Shown piece after piece: positions 1 to 10,934 of a DNA stretch of 45,281 nt (within the stretch, counting starts at the first letter, position 1; each line of letters begins with the position of its first letter). The notes under the pieces are model-generated. The model made no database searches and was not told the origin of the DNA. It saw only the letters and a list, made by a program, of their open reading frames with translations. A program made the position numbers and the translations under genes. Where the stretch lies: contig CACFCB010000008.1 in the NCBI GenBank assembly GCA_902564695.1, forward strand, positions 1 to 45,281, in the 5' to 3' direction. This DNA comes from an uncultured Prochlorococcus sp. (GTDB lineage Bacteria > Cyanobacteriota > Cyanobacteriia > PCC-6307 > Cyanobiaceae).

Positions 1-1722
<1,722 letters not shown>

Positions 1723-1743
1723 AAATAATTATGAATTTAAAAC

Positions 1744-1902
1744 ATGAATAAATTGACTGTTTTCTCATTAATTAAGACTGAATGCGGACGTGCAAAATAT
1801 GAGAGCCTAGCCTCGAAAAAAGGGATATTAAATCGCATAAGACTTTATTGGTTCATAATATTTGCAGCAATTCAAGATTGGAATTTAAAAGCTAAAGATT
1901 GA
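1744..1902 (+). CDS. Small hypothetical protein, 52 aa
   Basis: This ORF has an ATG 21 bp after the ligA stop and ends TGA. The product begins MNKLTVFSLI and is basic. Its second half contains the hydrophobic stretch LYWFIIFAAI, which could be a short membrane-associated helix. It fills the gap between ligA and the convergent membrane-protein gene, and its last 11 bp overlap that gene's 3' end. No family is recognised. The tight fit suggests a real small gene, but a chance ORF cannot be excluded. Confidence 0.45.
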   Translation: MNKLTVFSLIKTECGRAKYESLASKKGILNRIRLYWFIIFAAIQDWNLKAKD

Positions 1903-2512
1903 TAGAGTCCTGATCAATTTTTTTTGTCGAACGTAAAATCAAAATAACAACTAAAATTGTTGAACAAATACTAATCAAACTCCAAATAAAAGATCCCGTT
2001 TCAGATCTACCTGCAAGCACATCCCCGAAATTTGAAACTTGTAGAGCTAGTGAACCTAAACTACAATATAAAACTGTACCAGGTATTATACCAATCATTC
2101 CAATAGTAAAATCCATAACTCGGACTTCACTCAAGCCATATGTAAAGTTAAGCAAACCAAATGGAAATACAGGTGATAATCGAGTAAGAAGAATTACTTT
2201 AAGTCCCTCATTCTTGACAGCCTTTTCCATTATTTGAATTTTTGGAAAATTTGAGACTTTTTTTTGAGCCCATTCTTTTAAAAAAGTCCTTCCTAAATAA
2301 AAGGTTAGATGAGCTCCAATAAAAGCACCTAAAAACACAATCGCGCTTCCAAGCCAGGTTCCATAAAGAAAACCTGATAACATCGAAAGCCATGAACCTG
2401 GAAGCAAACAAGATACCCAAAAAACATAGAACAAGGCAAAAACAAAAATACCTAAAGGACTACTTAAGAATGGGATGAAATTATTTACAAGAATTTCTAA
2501 TTGATTATTCAT
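1892..2512 (-). CDS. TVP38/TMEM64 (VTT-domain) family membrane protein
   Basis: A 206-aa integral membrane protein with about five hydrophobic segments. The VTT/SNARE-associated core is recognisable: a glycine-rich GFLYGTWLGSAIVFLGAFIGA stretch near residues 47-67, then a basic loop, then LTRLSPVFPFGLLNFTYGL near residues 109-127. Members of this DedA-related family are linked to membrane homeostasis or lipid scrambling, but the substrate in cyanobacteria is not established. The start lies 12 bp downstream of the valS stop on the same strand, so it is probably co-transcribed with valS. The family call is confident; a precise role cannot be given. Confidence 0.85.
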   Translation of the reverse strand: MNNQLEILVNNFIPFLSSPLGIFVFALFYVFWVSCLLPGSWLSMLSGFLYGTWLGSAIVFLGAFIGAHLTFYLGRTFLKEWAQKKVSNFPKIQIMEKAVKNEGLKVILLTRLSPVFPFGLLNFTYGLSEVRVMDFTIGMIGIIPGTVLYCSLGSLALQVSNFGDVLAGRSETGSFIWSLISICSTILVVILILRSTKKIDQDSINL

Positions 2513-2524
2513 AGCTAAAACAAA

Positions 2525-5326
2525 TTATTCCAACCTCAATAGTCGATCTTTTACTAATCGAACTTGTGCTTCTGACTCAATTAAATTTGCTCTACATTCA
2601 TCAACAACATCTTTAGGCGCTTTATTAACAAAGTTTTTATTGGATAGACGTCCGGACAAACTGGCTATTTCTTTTTGTGCTTTATTTAAATCTTTCTCTA
2701 GCCTAGATCGTAAAGATGCTATGTCTACCAATCCTTCAATAGGCAAAACAACCTCTAGCTCTCCACTTACCGCTGCTAAAGCTTTCATAGACGGTAGTGA
2801 TTTTGCCTGCTTCGGAGTCAATATTTGAACTTCCTTAGCCTTAGCCAAAACAGCTATATCATAAATTGATGTTTTTAAAGTATTTTTCAAGACCTCCTTA
2901 CCAGAAACCAGCATGACAGGAACCTTTTGAGAAGGTTTTAAACCAGCTACGGCTCGAAGATTGCGAATTAGCCTGATAGATGCAAATAAATCAACAAAAG
3001 AAGACTCTAAATCAAGATTCAAATGGTTTTCATTTAATTTTGGCCAAGGTTGCAAAGCTAGAAATTGATCATCAGATGAACCTGTTAATGCGTGCCAAAG
3101 CTCCTCAGTCAAATGGGGCATGAGCGGATGAAGCATGACCAAAAGATCACTTAGAACTTTGTACAAGACACTCTTGGCTATTTTTTGATCTAATAATTCT
3201 TTAGGAGACAGATTTTCCGAATTATTCAAACGACGTTTAATTAGTTCTAAATACCAATCACAAAAATCATTCCAAGCAAATTCATATAATCCCTTGGATG
3301 CCTCACCTAAAGCATAATTTTCATATTGATTAGAAGTTTCACGATTGACTCGAGCAAGTCTTGATAAAATCCATTGATCTGTTAATTGCAACTGAGAAAA
3401 ATCGTATTTGTCTAAAGTTTCATAATCTTGATCTTTAAGATTAATTAGAGCAAATCGAGTTGCATTCCAAAGCTTATTAGCAAAATTCCTAGATGCCTCA
3501 ACCGTTGCTGAGGTTTGATTTTTACGATCAAAATCAAGACGAATATCTTGACCAGCTCCAGCAACTTCACGAACAAGAGCAAACCTCAGAGCATCAGTTC
3601 CATATCTTTCAATCAGTAATAAAGGATCAATTCCATTTCCTGCACTTTTACTCATTTTTCTATTCTGTTCATCTCTAACAAGTCCATGAATATAAACATC
3701 GTCAAAAGGCATCTTATCCGTGAAAATTCCAGCCATCATTGTCATTCTTGCTACCCAAAAGAAAATAATGTCAAAACCAGTAACTAAAGTATTAGTTGGA
3801 TACCAACGTTGGAAATCAGGATGCGTTTCTTCTGGCCAACCTAAAGTAGAAAAAGGCCATAAACCACTAGAAAACCATGTATCTAGAACATCTTCATCTT
3901 GTTCAATTTTTACTGAATCTCCATATTTTTCTTTAGCAATTTTCTTAGCTTCTTCTTCTGTTCGAGCGACAATATAAGGTGTTTCATTAACAACTTTATT
4001 ATCTGTGTGACTAACAACAAACCACGCTGGGATACGATGTCCCCACCATAATTGTCTACTAATACACCAATCTCTTATATCAGTTAACCAATCTCGATAA
4101 ACTTTAGACCATCTATTTGGTACAAATTGTGGTTGTCCTTCAGCAAGAAATTCACTACAACTTTTAGCAAGCGGATCCATTTTTACAAACCATTGAGTTG
4201 AAAGCAATGGTTCTACTGGTACTTTCCCTCTATCAGAAAAAGGAACACTATGTTTATATGGTTCAATTTTTGTTAAAAGACCAATCTCCCTTAACGAATC
4301 AACAACAAGTTTACGAGCTTCGAAGCGATCCAATCCTTCAAATTGACCAGCATTATTATTCATTGTCCCTTTTTTAGTCATGACTGTTATTTGAGGTAAA
4401 TTATGTCTCTTACCTATCTCAAAATCATTTGGGTCGTGAGCTGGGGTAACTTTGACGCATCCAGTTCCAAAGTTCTTGTCCACATGGGAATCGCCAATAA
4501 TAGGAATTGTTCTTCCAACTAATGGCAACATAAGTTTCTTACCTATAAGATCCTTGTATCTTTCATCTGATGGATTTACAGCAACTGCAACATCACCAAG
4601 CATTGTCTCAGGACGTGTAGTAGCGACTTCTAAGTAACTAATTTCCTTAGTTTTCAATATTGATGGTTTGACTAAGGGATATCGAAAATGCCACAGATGT
4701 CCATCTACTTCTTTCATCTCAACTTCTAAATCACTCACGGCAGAGCAAGAAGCAGGGCACCAATTTACTAAATACTCACCTCTATAGATCAATCCCTTCT
4801 CATATAGACGAACGAAAGCCTCTGATACAGCTTTACTTAAACCCTCATCAAGGGTGAATCTTTCTCTACTCCAATCTACGGAATAGCCCATTCGCTTTAA
4901 TTGATCAACAATTCTTCCTCCGCTTTTTTGTTTCCATTCCCAAGCTTTTTCCAAAAAAGAGGCTCTACCAAGATCACGACGATTTAAGCCCTCTTCCTTG
5001 AGTTGTTTTTCAAGAATTGTTTGAACTGCAATCGATGCATGATCTGTGCCTGGAAGACAAAGAACATTATTTCCTTGTAATCTTTTATATCTAACAATTG
5101 TATCGATTAAAGCAGTATTAAAAGCATGACCCATATGCAGACTCCCTGTGACATTTGGAGGGGGAATAACTACTGAGAAGGGATCTCCAGGTCCTTTTGG
5201 ATCAGCTTCAAAAGCTCCTTTTTCTTCCCAGGCTCGCTGCCAGCGATTTTCAGTACCAACTGGATCATATGTTTTGGGAAGTCTTGAGGCTTCCAATACT
5301 TTTTTAGTTTTTGCCTGCTCTATCAC
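2525..5326 (-). CDS. valS: Valyl-tRNA synthetase
   Basis: ValRS charges tRNA-Val with valine in the cytoplasm. The 933-aa length fits the bacterial enzyme. This class I synthetase shows its HIGH-type motif as HMGH at residues 64-67 (after [10 protein letters not shown]) and the signature [12 protein letters not shown] near residue 558. The [10 protein letters not shown] and GTDHAS segments mark the editing and catalytic regions. The C-terminal part has the anticodon-binding domain, and the last ~70 residues form the Lys/Glu-rich coiled coil typical of ValRS. The tRNA-Val(UAC) gene lies about 1.3 kb away on the same strand. Confidence 0.98.
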   Translation of the reverse strand: MIEQAKTKKVLEASRLPKTYDPVGTENRWQRAWEEKGAFEADPKGPGDPFSVVIPPPNVTGSLHMGHAFNTALIDTIVRYKRLQGNNVLCLPGTDHASIAVQTILEKQLKEEGLNRRDLGRASFLEKAWEWKQKSGGRIVDQLKRMGYSVDWSRERFTLDEGLSKAVSEAFVRLYEKGLIYRGEYLVNWCPASCSAVSDLEVEMKEVDGHLWHFRYPLVKPSILKTKEISYLEVATTRPETMLGDVAVAVNPSDERYKDLIGKKLMLPLVGRTIPIIGDSHVDKNFGTGCVKVTPAHDPNDFEIGKRHNLPQITVMTKKGTMNNNAGQFEGLDRFEARKLVVDSLREIGLLTKIEPYKHSVPFSDRGKVPVEPLLSTQWFVKMDPLAKSCSEFLAEGQPQFVPNRWSKVYRDWLTDIRDWCISRQLWWGHRIPAWFVVSHTDNKVVNETPYIVARTEEEAKKIAKEKYGDSVKIEQDEDVLDTWFSSGLWPFSTLGWPEETHPDFQRWYPTNTLVTGFDIIFFWVARMTMMAGIFTDKMPFDDVYIHGLVRDEQNRKMSKSAGNGIDPLLLIERYGTDALRFALVREVAGAGQDIRLDFDRKNQTSATVEASRNFANKLWNATRFALINLKDQDYETLDKYDFSQLQLTDQWILSRLARVNRETSNQYENYALGEASKGLYEFAWNDFCDWYLELIKRRLNNSENLSPKELLDQKIAKSVLYKVLSDLLVMLHPLMPHLTEELWHALTGSSDDQFLALQPWPKLNENHLNLDLESSFVDLFASIRLIRNLRAVAGLKPSQKVPVMLVSGKEVLKNTLKTSIYDIAVLAKAKEVQILTPKQAKSLPSMKALAAVSGELEVVLPIEGLVDIASLRSRLEKDLNKAQKEIASLSGRLSNKNFVNKAPKDVVDECRANLIESEAQVRLVKDRLLRLE

Positions 5327-5399
5327 TGAAAAATAATATGTTTAATTTAATTTACTCATACCTGCAAAAATTTTTACACCATTCTTGCTTTTCCTAAAT

Positions 5400-5873
5400 T
5401 CAAATGTCACTTTTTGAATTCCAAGGAATAGCTACTAATGAGTCATATCTTTCCCATATGACCGAATCTAAAGAAACTTTATTGATTAAATCAACTCTAT
5501 CCAAAACTTTAATTACATCATTTTTTTTGATTTTCTTCTCCCGAGATAAGGGCATTACTAAAACTTCTCCCTCAGCGGGATCAGCCATCACATGTAATGA
5601 CAAATCTTCTAAAGCTCTCTCAAAAAATATCTTTCTCATTCGCGTTGTTAAATGAGACCCCATAGCTTTTGCAAATAATTCCAGACTTTCTTTGTCTCCA
5701 GAAATCCCGCAATTTAAACTTAGCCAAATTAGAAATTTAACCCAACTTTCTACAGTCCATAGTGGATGAAAGCTATCTCGCTTACTATAAATCAATTCAA
5801 GCAACGCAAACTCAAATACTTTTGCTTGTATGGACGAACGAGATATTTGTTCCATAGAAGACATTTTCTCCAA
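5400..5873 (-). CDS. Conserved-type hypothetical protein, 157 aa
   Basis: A soluble-looking protein with no signal peptide. The N-terminal half is helical and hydrophobic (VFEFALLELIYSKRDSF, WVKFLIWLSLNCG). The C-terminal part is mixed beta/charged, including DPAEGEVLVMPLSREKK. I do not recognise a domain. It lies upstream of valS on the same strand with a 73-bp gap. Three in-frame Met codons (residues 1, 4 and 7) compete as the start. Its composition looks like a true coding frame, unlike the overlapping plus-strand ORF. The function is unknown. Confidence 0.75.
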   Translation of the reverse strand: MEKMSSMEQISRSSIQAKVFEFALLELIYSKRDSFHPLWTVESWVKFLIWLSLNCGISGDKESLELFAKAMGSHLTTRMRKIFFERALEDLSLHVMADPAEGEVLVMPLSREKKIKKNDVIKVLDRVDLINKVSLDSVIWERYDSLVAIPWNSKSDI

Positions 5874-5918
5874 CTACAGCCAAAATAGTATTTATTGTTC
5901 ATTATCTATTTATTTGTC

Positions 5919-6170
5919 ATGGATCTGAACGACCCTGAACTTGAGTTCTCCGATCTTGTTTTTGCGTATCAAAGTTGGGTAATTGCAGTAATCAATGATG
6001 AAAAGCTGAATAGTAAGGAGAAATTGCTTACAGAGGAAATATCCGATGATGCATTAAATGCAATGAGATTTTTGCCTGGAGATGTTACCAGCGCAATTGA
6101 AACAAGCTTAGCTCGTGTCTATGAGGTAGATTCTGATGAGCTGTCATCATTATTGTTTCCTGATGAATGA
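5919..6170 (+). CDS. Small acidic hypothetical protein, 83 aa
   Basis: The product MDLNDPELEF...LLFPDE is strongly acidic and helical, with no transmembrane segment and no recognised catalytic motif. The frame opens further upstream at a TTG (5895), but the ATG at 5919 gives a cleaner N-terminus and is preferred. It is divergent from the 157-aa unknown gene and convergent with the IscA-like gene. The sequence resembles small acidic proteins conserved in marine picocyanobacteria, but I cannot name a function. Confidence 0.7.
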   Translation: MDLNDPELEFSDLVFAYQSWVIAVINDEKLNSKEKLLTEEISDDALNAMRFLPGDVTSAIETSLARVYEVDSDELSSLLFPDE

Positions 6171-6196
6171 AATCGTACTGCAATAAAAAATATTAA

Positions 6197-6556
6197 TCAG
6201 GCGATATTTTCAACTTTTGAAAGTTTTTTAAATCCAGAACCACAAGGAGAAGCCTCAGCACCTATTGGCGTACTAATAAGAAATCCACCCCCACTTAAAT
6301 CCCCAAAATAATTAAGTTTCAAATTCTGAAAGAGAGCTATTTGATCTTGCGGTGCATACAACGTCACTCCATCAGCTCTAGCAATTGGAACCCCATTATT
6401 TTTTCCAGGTCTAATCCTGATAAATTTCCATCCTTCAGTACTATTGTCATCCAATAAATCAATATGCATAATCCCAGGAGTACCACTAAAAGCAGCTTGT
6501 CGATTTAATTCAGCAACTGCAGTTGCTGAAATTGTCAAACCAGGACCATTTTGCAT
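6197..6556 (-). CDS. HesB/IscA-like protein with reduced cysteine set
   Basis: A 119-aa protein with the length and order of an A-type Fe-S carrier: LTISATAVAELNRQ at the start, an IDLLDDN strand, and a GGGFLISTPIGAEASPCGSGF tail. Classical IscA/SufA proteins bind Fe-S through three cysteines (one central, two in a CGCG-type tail). Here only one cysteine is present, in PCGSGF; the central one and one tail one are missing. The fold assignment is therefore by resemblance, and a normal scaffold function is doubtful. The gene ends 26 bp from the convergent acidic ORF, and its start lies 20 bp from the tRNA-Val 3' end on the same strand. Confidence 0.6.
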   Translation of the reverse strand: MQNGPGLTISATAVAELNRQAAFSGTPGIMHIDLLDDNSTEGWKFIRIRPGKNNGVPIARADGVTLYAPQDQIALFQNLKLNYFGDLSGGGFLISTPIGAEASPCGSGFKKLSKVENIA

Positions 6557-6575
6557 GAAAAGAGAATAATTTTGA

Positions 6576-6647
<72 letters not shown>

Positions 6648-6787
6648 ATGCATTTAGTCTTAGGACTAATTCAATTACTTTATACCTCAAGCTGCTCAGT
6701 TGTTGAGAATTAATCATAATTAAATCAACTATTCAAAAAAATCGGTTTCTGAACTTTTAAATAGCCGCAACTTCAAGACAAATAGAA

Positions 6788-7600
6788 ATGAGCACAACCA
6801 ATCACTTAAATTCAGAAGAAAAGATTCATAAACTCATTGAGGTTGTCTCAGCTTTAAGAGACCCCGTCAATGGTTGCCCATGGGATCTGGAGCAAACTCA
6901 TCTTTCATTGATACCATATGTTTTAGAGGAAGCCTATGAAGTTGCGCATGCAATACGAGAAGAAAACCCAAATAATCTAAAAGAAGAGCTTGGGGATCTT
7001 TTATTACAAATAATTTTGCATGCTCAAATCGCAAAAGAAAAAAAATTGTTTGATATGAATGACATCATCGACATAATTACTGAAAAAATTATTCGAAGGC
7101 ATCCACATGTATTTCACAATAGACAGAAATTAAGTGTTGAAGAAGTGAAAGATTCATGGAATCGTATCAAAAATCAAGAAAAGCAAACTAAGAAATCAAT
7201 CACACCGATTAGCGATGAATTAAAATTAAAAATAAAACCTCATTCAGCTACTAATGCAGCGATGATAATCTCTAAAAAAGCCGCCAGAAATGGATTTGAA
7301 TGGAGTAAAGTTGATCAGATATGGGATAAATTATACGAAGAATTAGAAGAACTAAAAGAAGCTATAAAAAAAAATAAATCATCTATCGCTGAGTGTGAAA
7401 TAGGTGATGTTTTATTTACATTGATAAATATTGCAAGGTGGAATAATCTTTCTTTAGAAGAAGGTCTAGCAAAAACTAATAAACGATTCTTAGAAAGATT
7501 GACATATATAGAGAAAAATATCCAAGGAGACTTAAATATTCAATCTAAAGAACAAATAAACAAGTATTGGGAATTAGCAAAAATAAATCTACACCATTAA
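6788..7600 (+). CDS. mazG: Nucleoside triphosphate pyrophosphohydrolase MazG
   Basis: MazG hydrolyses NTPs/dNTPs to NMP and PPi, and can lower (p)ppGpp or clear damaged nucleotides. The 270-aa protein has the two tandem MazG repeats of the bacterial long form. The first has NGCPWDLEQTH (residues 28-38), LEEAYEV (47-52) and EELGDLLLQ (about 66-74), whose acidic residues bind Mg2+. The second has EELEELKEAI and ECEIGDVLFTLINIARW. It starts downstream of the divergent tRNA-Val gene and lies 10 bp before speE, so it probably leads the mazG-speE-speB run. Cyanophages carry their own mazG; this one in a housekeeping context is the host gene. Confidence 0.95.
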   Translation: MSTTNHLNSEEKIHKLIEVVSALRDPVNGCPWDLEQTHLSLIPYVLEEAYEVAHAIREENPNNLKEELGDLLLQIILHAQIAKEKKLFDMNDIIDIITEKIIRRHPHVFHNRQKLSVEEVKDSWNRIKNQEKQTKKSITPISDELKLKIKPHSATNAAMIISKKAARNGFEWSKVDQIWDKLYEELEELKEAIKKNKSSIAECEIGDVLFTLINIARWNNLSLEEGLAKTNKRFLERLTYIEKNIQGDLNIQSKEQINKYWELAKINLHH

Positions 7601-7610
7601 TCTTCGAGTA

Positions 7611-8477
7611 ATGAACAGAATCTTAAAAGAGAGCCTAGATTGGATGGATGAATATCATCAAGGTGTTAGATATGGTCTAGAAGGAAAATTATTAATAAAA
7701 GAAATTAGTCCTTTTCAAGAAATTATTATATTTGAAAGCAAAAGATATGGCAAGGCACTATTACTTGATAATTGCTGGATGACAACAGAAAAATCGGATA
7801 GATATTACCATGAACCACTGATTCATCCTGCTTTATGTGGATCTAATAAAATAGATAATATTTTAATTATCGGCGGCGGAGATGGAGGGAGTGCAAGAGA
7901 ATGTTTACGATATCAAGAAGTCAAATCTGTAGATTTAATTGAAATTGACTTACAAGTTGTTGAATTAAGTAAGAAATATTTAACTACAGTTGGGGGTAAA
8001 GCATGGTCTGATCCAAGATTAAATTTAAGAATTAAAAATGGAATTGATTGGGTAAAAAATACAAAAAATGATTATTATGATGTCATTATTATTGATGGCG
8101 CAGATCCTATTGGTCCATCTAAAGGTTTATATAGCAATTCTTTTCTTAGTGATTGCAAACGTATACTTAAACCAGGAGGGATTTTGGCAACCCAAAGTGA
8201 ATCGCCAGAAGCTTTTCCTGAAATTCATATAAATATTGTCAAAATTCTTCGTCAAATATTTGACTATGCAGACCCTATCTATGGAAGCGTGTCTTTATAT
8301 CCAAGCGGATTATGGAGCTGGACATTTGCATCCATGGAACATCCAACTTATAAATATCCCAAAGAAAATCGAGTGGAAGAAATATCTAAAAATTGTCAGA
8401 TTTGGAGCAAGCGATGGCAACAAGGAGCATTTAATACAATTCCAGCATTCATAGAAAGGGAGCTAACAAAGGAATGA
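7611..8477 (+). CDS. speE: Spermidine synthase
   Basis: Transfers an aminopropyl group from decarboxylated SAM to putrescine. The 288-aa protein has the family core: EKSDRYYHEPLIHP (residues 60-73), the nucleotide-binding GGGDGG at 88-93, DLIEID for the SAM analogue ribose, and IIDGADPIGP with the catalytic Asp. It overlaps speB by 4 bp (ATGA), so the two are translationally coupled. SpeB makes the putrescine that SpeE uses. No speD (SAM decarboxylase) lies in this window. Confidence 0.96.
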   Translation: MNRILKESLDWMDEYHQGVRYGLEGKLLIKEISPFQEIIIFESKRYGKALLLDNCWMTTEKSDRYYHEPLIHPALCGSNKIDNILIIGGGDGGSARECLRYQEVKSVDLIEIDLQVVELSKKYLTTVGGKAWSDPRLNLRIKNGIDWVKNTKNDYYDVIIIDGADPIGPSKGLYSNSFLSDCKRILKPGGILATQSESPEAFPEIHINIVKILRQIFDYADPIYGSVSLYPSGLWSWTFASMEHPTYKYPKENRVEEISKNCQIWSKRWQQGAFNTIPAFIERELTKE

Positions 8478-9367
8478 CTTTGTCAAACTTAAAAAACTTA
8501 TCTCCATTTAATACCGACGGTGCAATATTTATGGGGGCTAAAAGAAACATAGAGAATTGCAAAGTTTCATTATTAGGAGTTCCTTATGATGGAACTAGTT
8601 GTTTTAGACCTGGTGCTAGATTTGGCCCTTCTGCTGTTCGAGAAGACAGTTATGGCATCGAAACCTATTGTCCTCAACTAAATTTAGATTTAGAGGATAT
8701 AAACTTTGCTGATTTAGGTTCATTAGATGTGCCTCTTGGAGATACACAAATAATGATTAGTGATGTTCAAAAAGCTACAAATCTTTTACTTCAAAATAAT
8801 TTAAAACCTCTAATTATCGGTGGTGAACATTCCATAACAAGTGGGGTAATTAAATCAATAGTAAAGCATTATCCTGACTGTATAATGATTCAATTAGATG
8901 CTCATGCAGACCTAAGAGATGAATGGTTAGGTAATAAATATAGTCATGCTTGTACTATAAAAAGATGTTTAGAAATACTCCCTAGCAAGAAAATCTTTCA
9001 AATCGGTATAAGAAGTGGCACGAAATTAGAATTTGCTGAAATGAAATATAATAAAAGATTAATAACTTTTAATTCTGGAGATAATTTAAAACACTTTGAA
9101 GAAATTCTCATAAACTTTATTGGAAGACCTTTGTATATAACTTTTGATTTAGATTGGTTTGATCCATCCCTAATGCCTGGAACTGGAACTCCTGAACCAG
9201 GAGGTTATTTCTGGAAAGATTTCGCAGCAATTGTAGAAATTCTTAAATCTCATAACCTAATTGGTGCTGATGTAGTCGAACTATCTCCCAAAATAGATAA
9301 TTCAGGAATTAGTAGTATCCTTGCTGCAAAAGTTATACGTTCTTTAATTATGTTATTAGACAAATAA
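8474..9367 (+). CDS. speB: Agmatinase (ureohydrolase family)
   Basis: A 297-aa binuclear-manganese ureohydrolase. The metal ligands are visible in GGEHS, QLDAHADLRDEW (DAHAD) and TFDLDWFDPSLMPG (DxD). The GTGTPEPGG loop is typical of agmatinases rather than arginases. Pairing with speE supports agmatine hydrolysis to putrescine and urea. The start overlaps the speE stop by 4 bp. In principle it could act on another guanidino substrate, since this family is often over-annotated, but the neighbour argues for polyamine synthesis. Confidence 0.92.
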   Translation: MTLSNLKNLSPFNTDGAIFMGAKRNIENCKVSLLGVPYDGTSCFRPGARFGPSAVREDSYGIETYCPQLNLDLEDINFADLGSLDVPLGDTQIMISDVQKATNLLLQNNLKPLIIGGEHSITSGVIKSIVKHYPDCIMIQLDAHADLRDEWLGNKYSHACTIKRCLEILPSKKIFQIGIRSGTKLEFAEMKYNKRLITFNSGDNLKHFEEILINFIGRPLYITFDLDWFDPSLMPGTGTPEPGGYFWKDFAAIVEILKSHNLIGADVVELSPKIDNSGISSILAAKVIRSLIMLLDK

Positions 9368-9383
9368 TCTATGAAATTGGTTT

Positions 9384-9608
9384 TCAATTCTCATTTGAAA
9401 TTAATGCCTTACCGAAATCGAGTTGTTGGTTAACAAACTTATCAGAAATCTTTGGTAAATTAGGTTCTTTTTTGATCCAATGGTAACAAGAAACAAATGA
9501 AGCAATCTCAGAGTGAATTTTGATCTTTCTTATTTTGCACAAATAAAATGAATCAAAATTACTTGATACGCATTGATTACAGCTCCTACAGCACCTTTTT
9601 GCAGTCAT
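9384..9608 (-). CDS. Cys-rich small hypothetical protein, 74 aa
   Basis: The N-terminus carries a cysteine cluster, CCRSCNQC at residues 6-13, with further Cys at positions 24 and 41 and a YHW segment just after. The spacing suggests a small zinc- or metal-binding module. The rest is basic with no membrane segment. It is convergent with speB, with a 16-bp gap. No named family is recognised, but the cysteine pattern is unlikely to be random noise in an AT-rich frame. Confidence 0.6.
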   Translation of the reverse strand: MTAKRCCRSCNQCVSSNFDSFYLCKIRKIKIHSEIASFVSCYHWIKKEPNLPKISDKFVNQQLDFGKALISNEN

Positions 9609-9738
9609 TAGTCATCAATCTAGACTCATAGAGTAGTAAAAGTTTCCGTATTCAGCCATAAAGCATTAAATTTAGTTTTAGGAATTCTTATAAATTGAAG
9701 TAAGCACTAAGGAATTTCTATTTATTATTCATGAAAAA

Positions 9739-10863
9739 ATGAAATTACTGCAAACACCTCTTTATAAGGAATGTCAACAATTAGGTGGAAAGATGGTCCC
9801 TTTTGCAAATTGGGAGATGCCTGTCAGTTTTTCTGGATTAATCGAAGAACATAATGCAGTAAGACAAAAAGTTGGAATGTTTGACATTTCACATATGGGG
9901 GTTTTGCAATTAAAAGGTAACAATCTCAAGAGAGCATTACAAAATCTGGTGCCTTCAGACCTTTTTCGTATTGGAACGGGAGAAGCGTGTTACACAGTTT
10001 TATTAAAAGAAAATGGTGGTATCCAAGATGATCTAATAATTTATGATCAAGGAACTTCAGAGTCACAAGAAGAAAGTATTATTGTTGTAATAAATGCAGC
10101 AAGAAAAGAATCAGATATTCAATGGTTAAATTTAAATCTAGCTAACGACGAAATCAAAATATCTGAATTGATGCCTGAAGGAGCATTGATAGCAATACAA
10201 GGGCCACAATCGATAGAGGCATTGGAACATATTCTCAAAGAACCATTATCCAATTTGCCACGTTTTGGACACAGAACTATATCTTCTAAATCCAATCCAA
10301 ATCTTATCAATGCAAAAGAATCTATTTTTATTGCTCGTACAGGTTATACGGGAGAAGAGGGTTTCGAATTTTTATCATCACCAGAGACGGCTCGATCTAT
10401 TTGGAAGAATTTAATTAACTACGGGGTGACTCCTTGTGGCCTCGGAGCAAGAGACACACTTCGTCTTGAGGCGTGTATGCATTTATATGGCAATGATATC
10501 GACTTAGATACATCCCCTTTAGAGGCAGGACTAGGTTGGTTAGTACATTTAGAAATGCCTCATGATTTTATAGGTAGAAAAGCTCTAGAAAAGCAGGTGG
10601 AAGAAGGTACTTCCAAAAAGCTTGTTGGTATAAAAATCCAAAATAGAGGAATCGCTAGAAAAGGATATCCCGTTTTACACAACAAAGAAAATGTTGGAAT
10701 AGTAACTAGCGGAACTTGGTCTCCAACATTAAAAGAACCTATTGCTCTAGCCTATGTTCCCAGCGAAATTGCAAAAATCAACACTCAAATAGAAATAAAA
10801 ATTCGAGGGAAGATACACCCTGCAATCATCGTTAAACGACCTTTCTATAAAAGAAGTTTTTGA
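9739..10863 (+). CDS. gcvT: Aminomethyltransferase (glycine cleavage T protein)
   Basis: GcvT transfers the methylene group from H-protein-bound aminomethyl to tetrahydrofolate, releasing ammonia. In cyanobacteria this serves photorespiratory glycine breakdown. The 374-aa protein starts LLQTPLYKECQQLGGKM and shows FDISHMGVLQLKG, the folate-binding ARTGYTGEEGFE, and GLGARDTLRLEACMHLYGNDI. The C-terminal barrel is present. A 3-codon ORF (ATGAAAAAATGA, 9731-9742) overlaps its start codon. gcvH and gcvP are not in the window. About 130 bp upstream are gene-free; I saw no glycine riboswitch there. Confidence 0.96.
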   Translation: MKLLQTPLYKECQQLGGKMVPFANWEMPVSFSGLIEEHNAVRQKVGMFDISHMGVLQLKGNNLKRALQNLVPSDLFRIGTGEACYTVLLKENGGIQDDLIIYDQGTSESQEESIIVVINAARKESDIQWLNLNLANDEIKISELMPEGALIAIQGPQSIEALEHILKEPLSNLPRFGHRTISSKSNPNLINAKESIFIARTGYTGEEGFEFLSSPETARSIWKNLINYGVTPCGLGARDTLRLEACMHLYGNDIDLDTSPLEAGLGWLVHLEMPHDFIGRKALEKQVEEGTSKKLVGIKIQNRGIARKGYPVLHNKENVGIVTSGTWSPTLKEPIALAYVPSEIAKINTQIEIKIRGKIHPAIIVKRPFYKRSF

Positions 10864-10934
10864 GCAAGTAAAAACTGTGTTGTGCACAAAAGCCCATCTT
10901 TATGGGAAACTCATTGTTGATGATGATTGGGTTT

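Noticed and set aside
5404-5655. Plus-strand 83-codon ORF
   Set aside because: Antisense to the 157-aa gene, which has the better protein-like composition.
9609-9738. Glycine riboswitch before gcvT
   Set aside because: Searched for the conserved glycine-aptamer core and found none; the region is AT-rich and unstructured.
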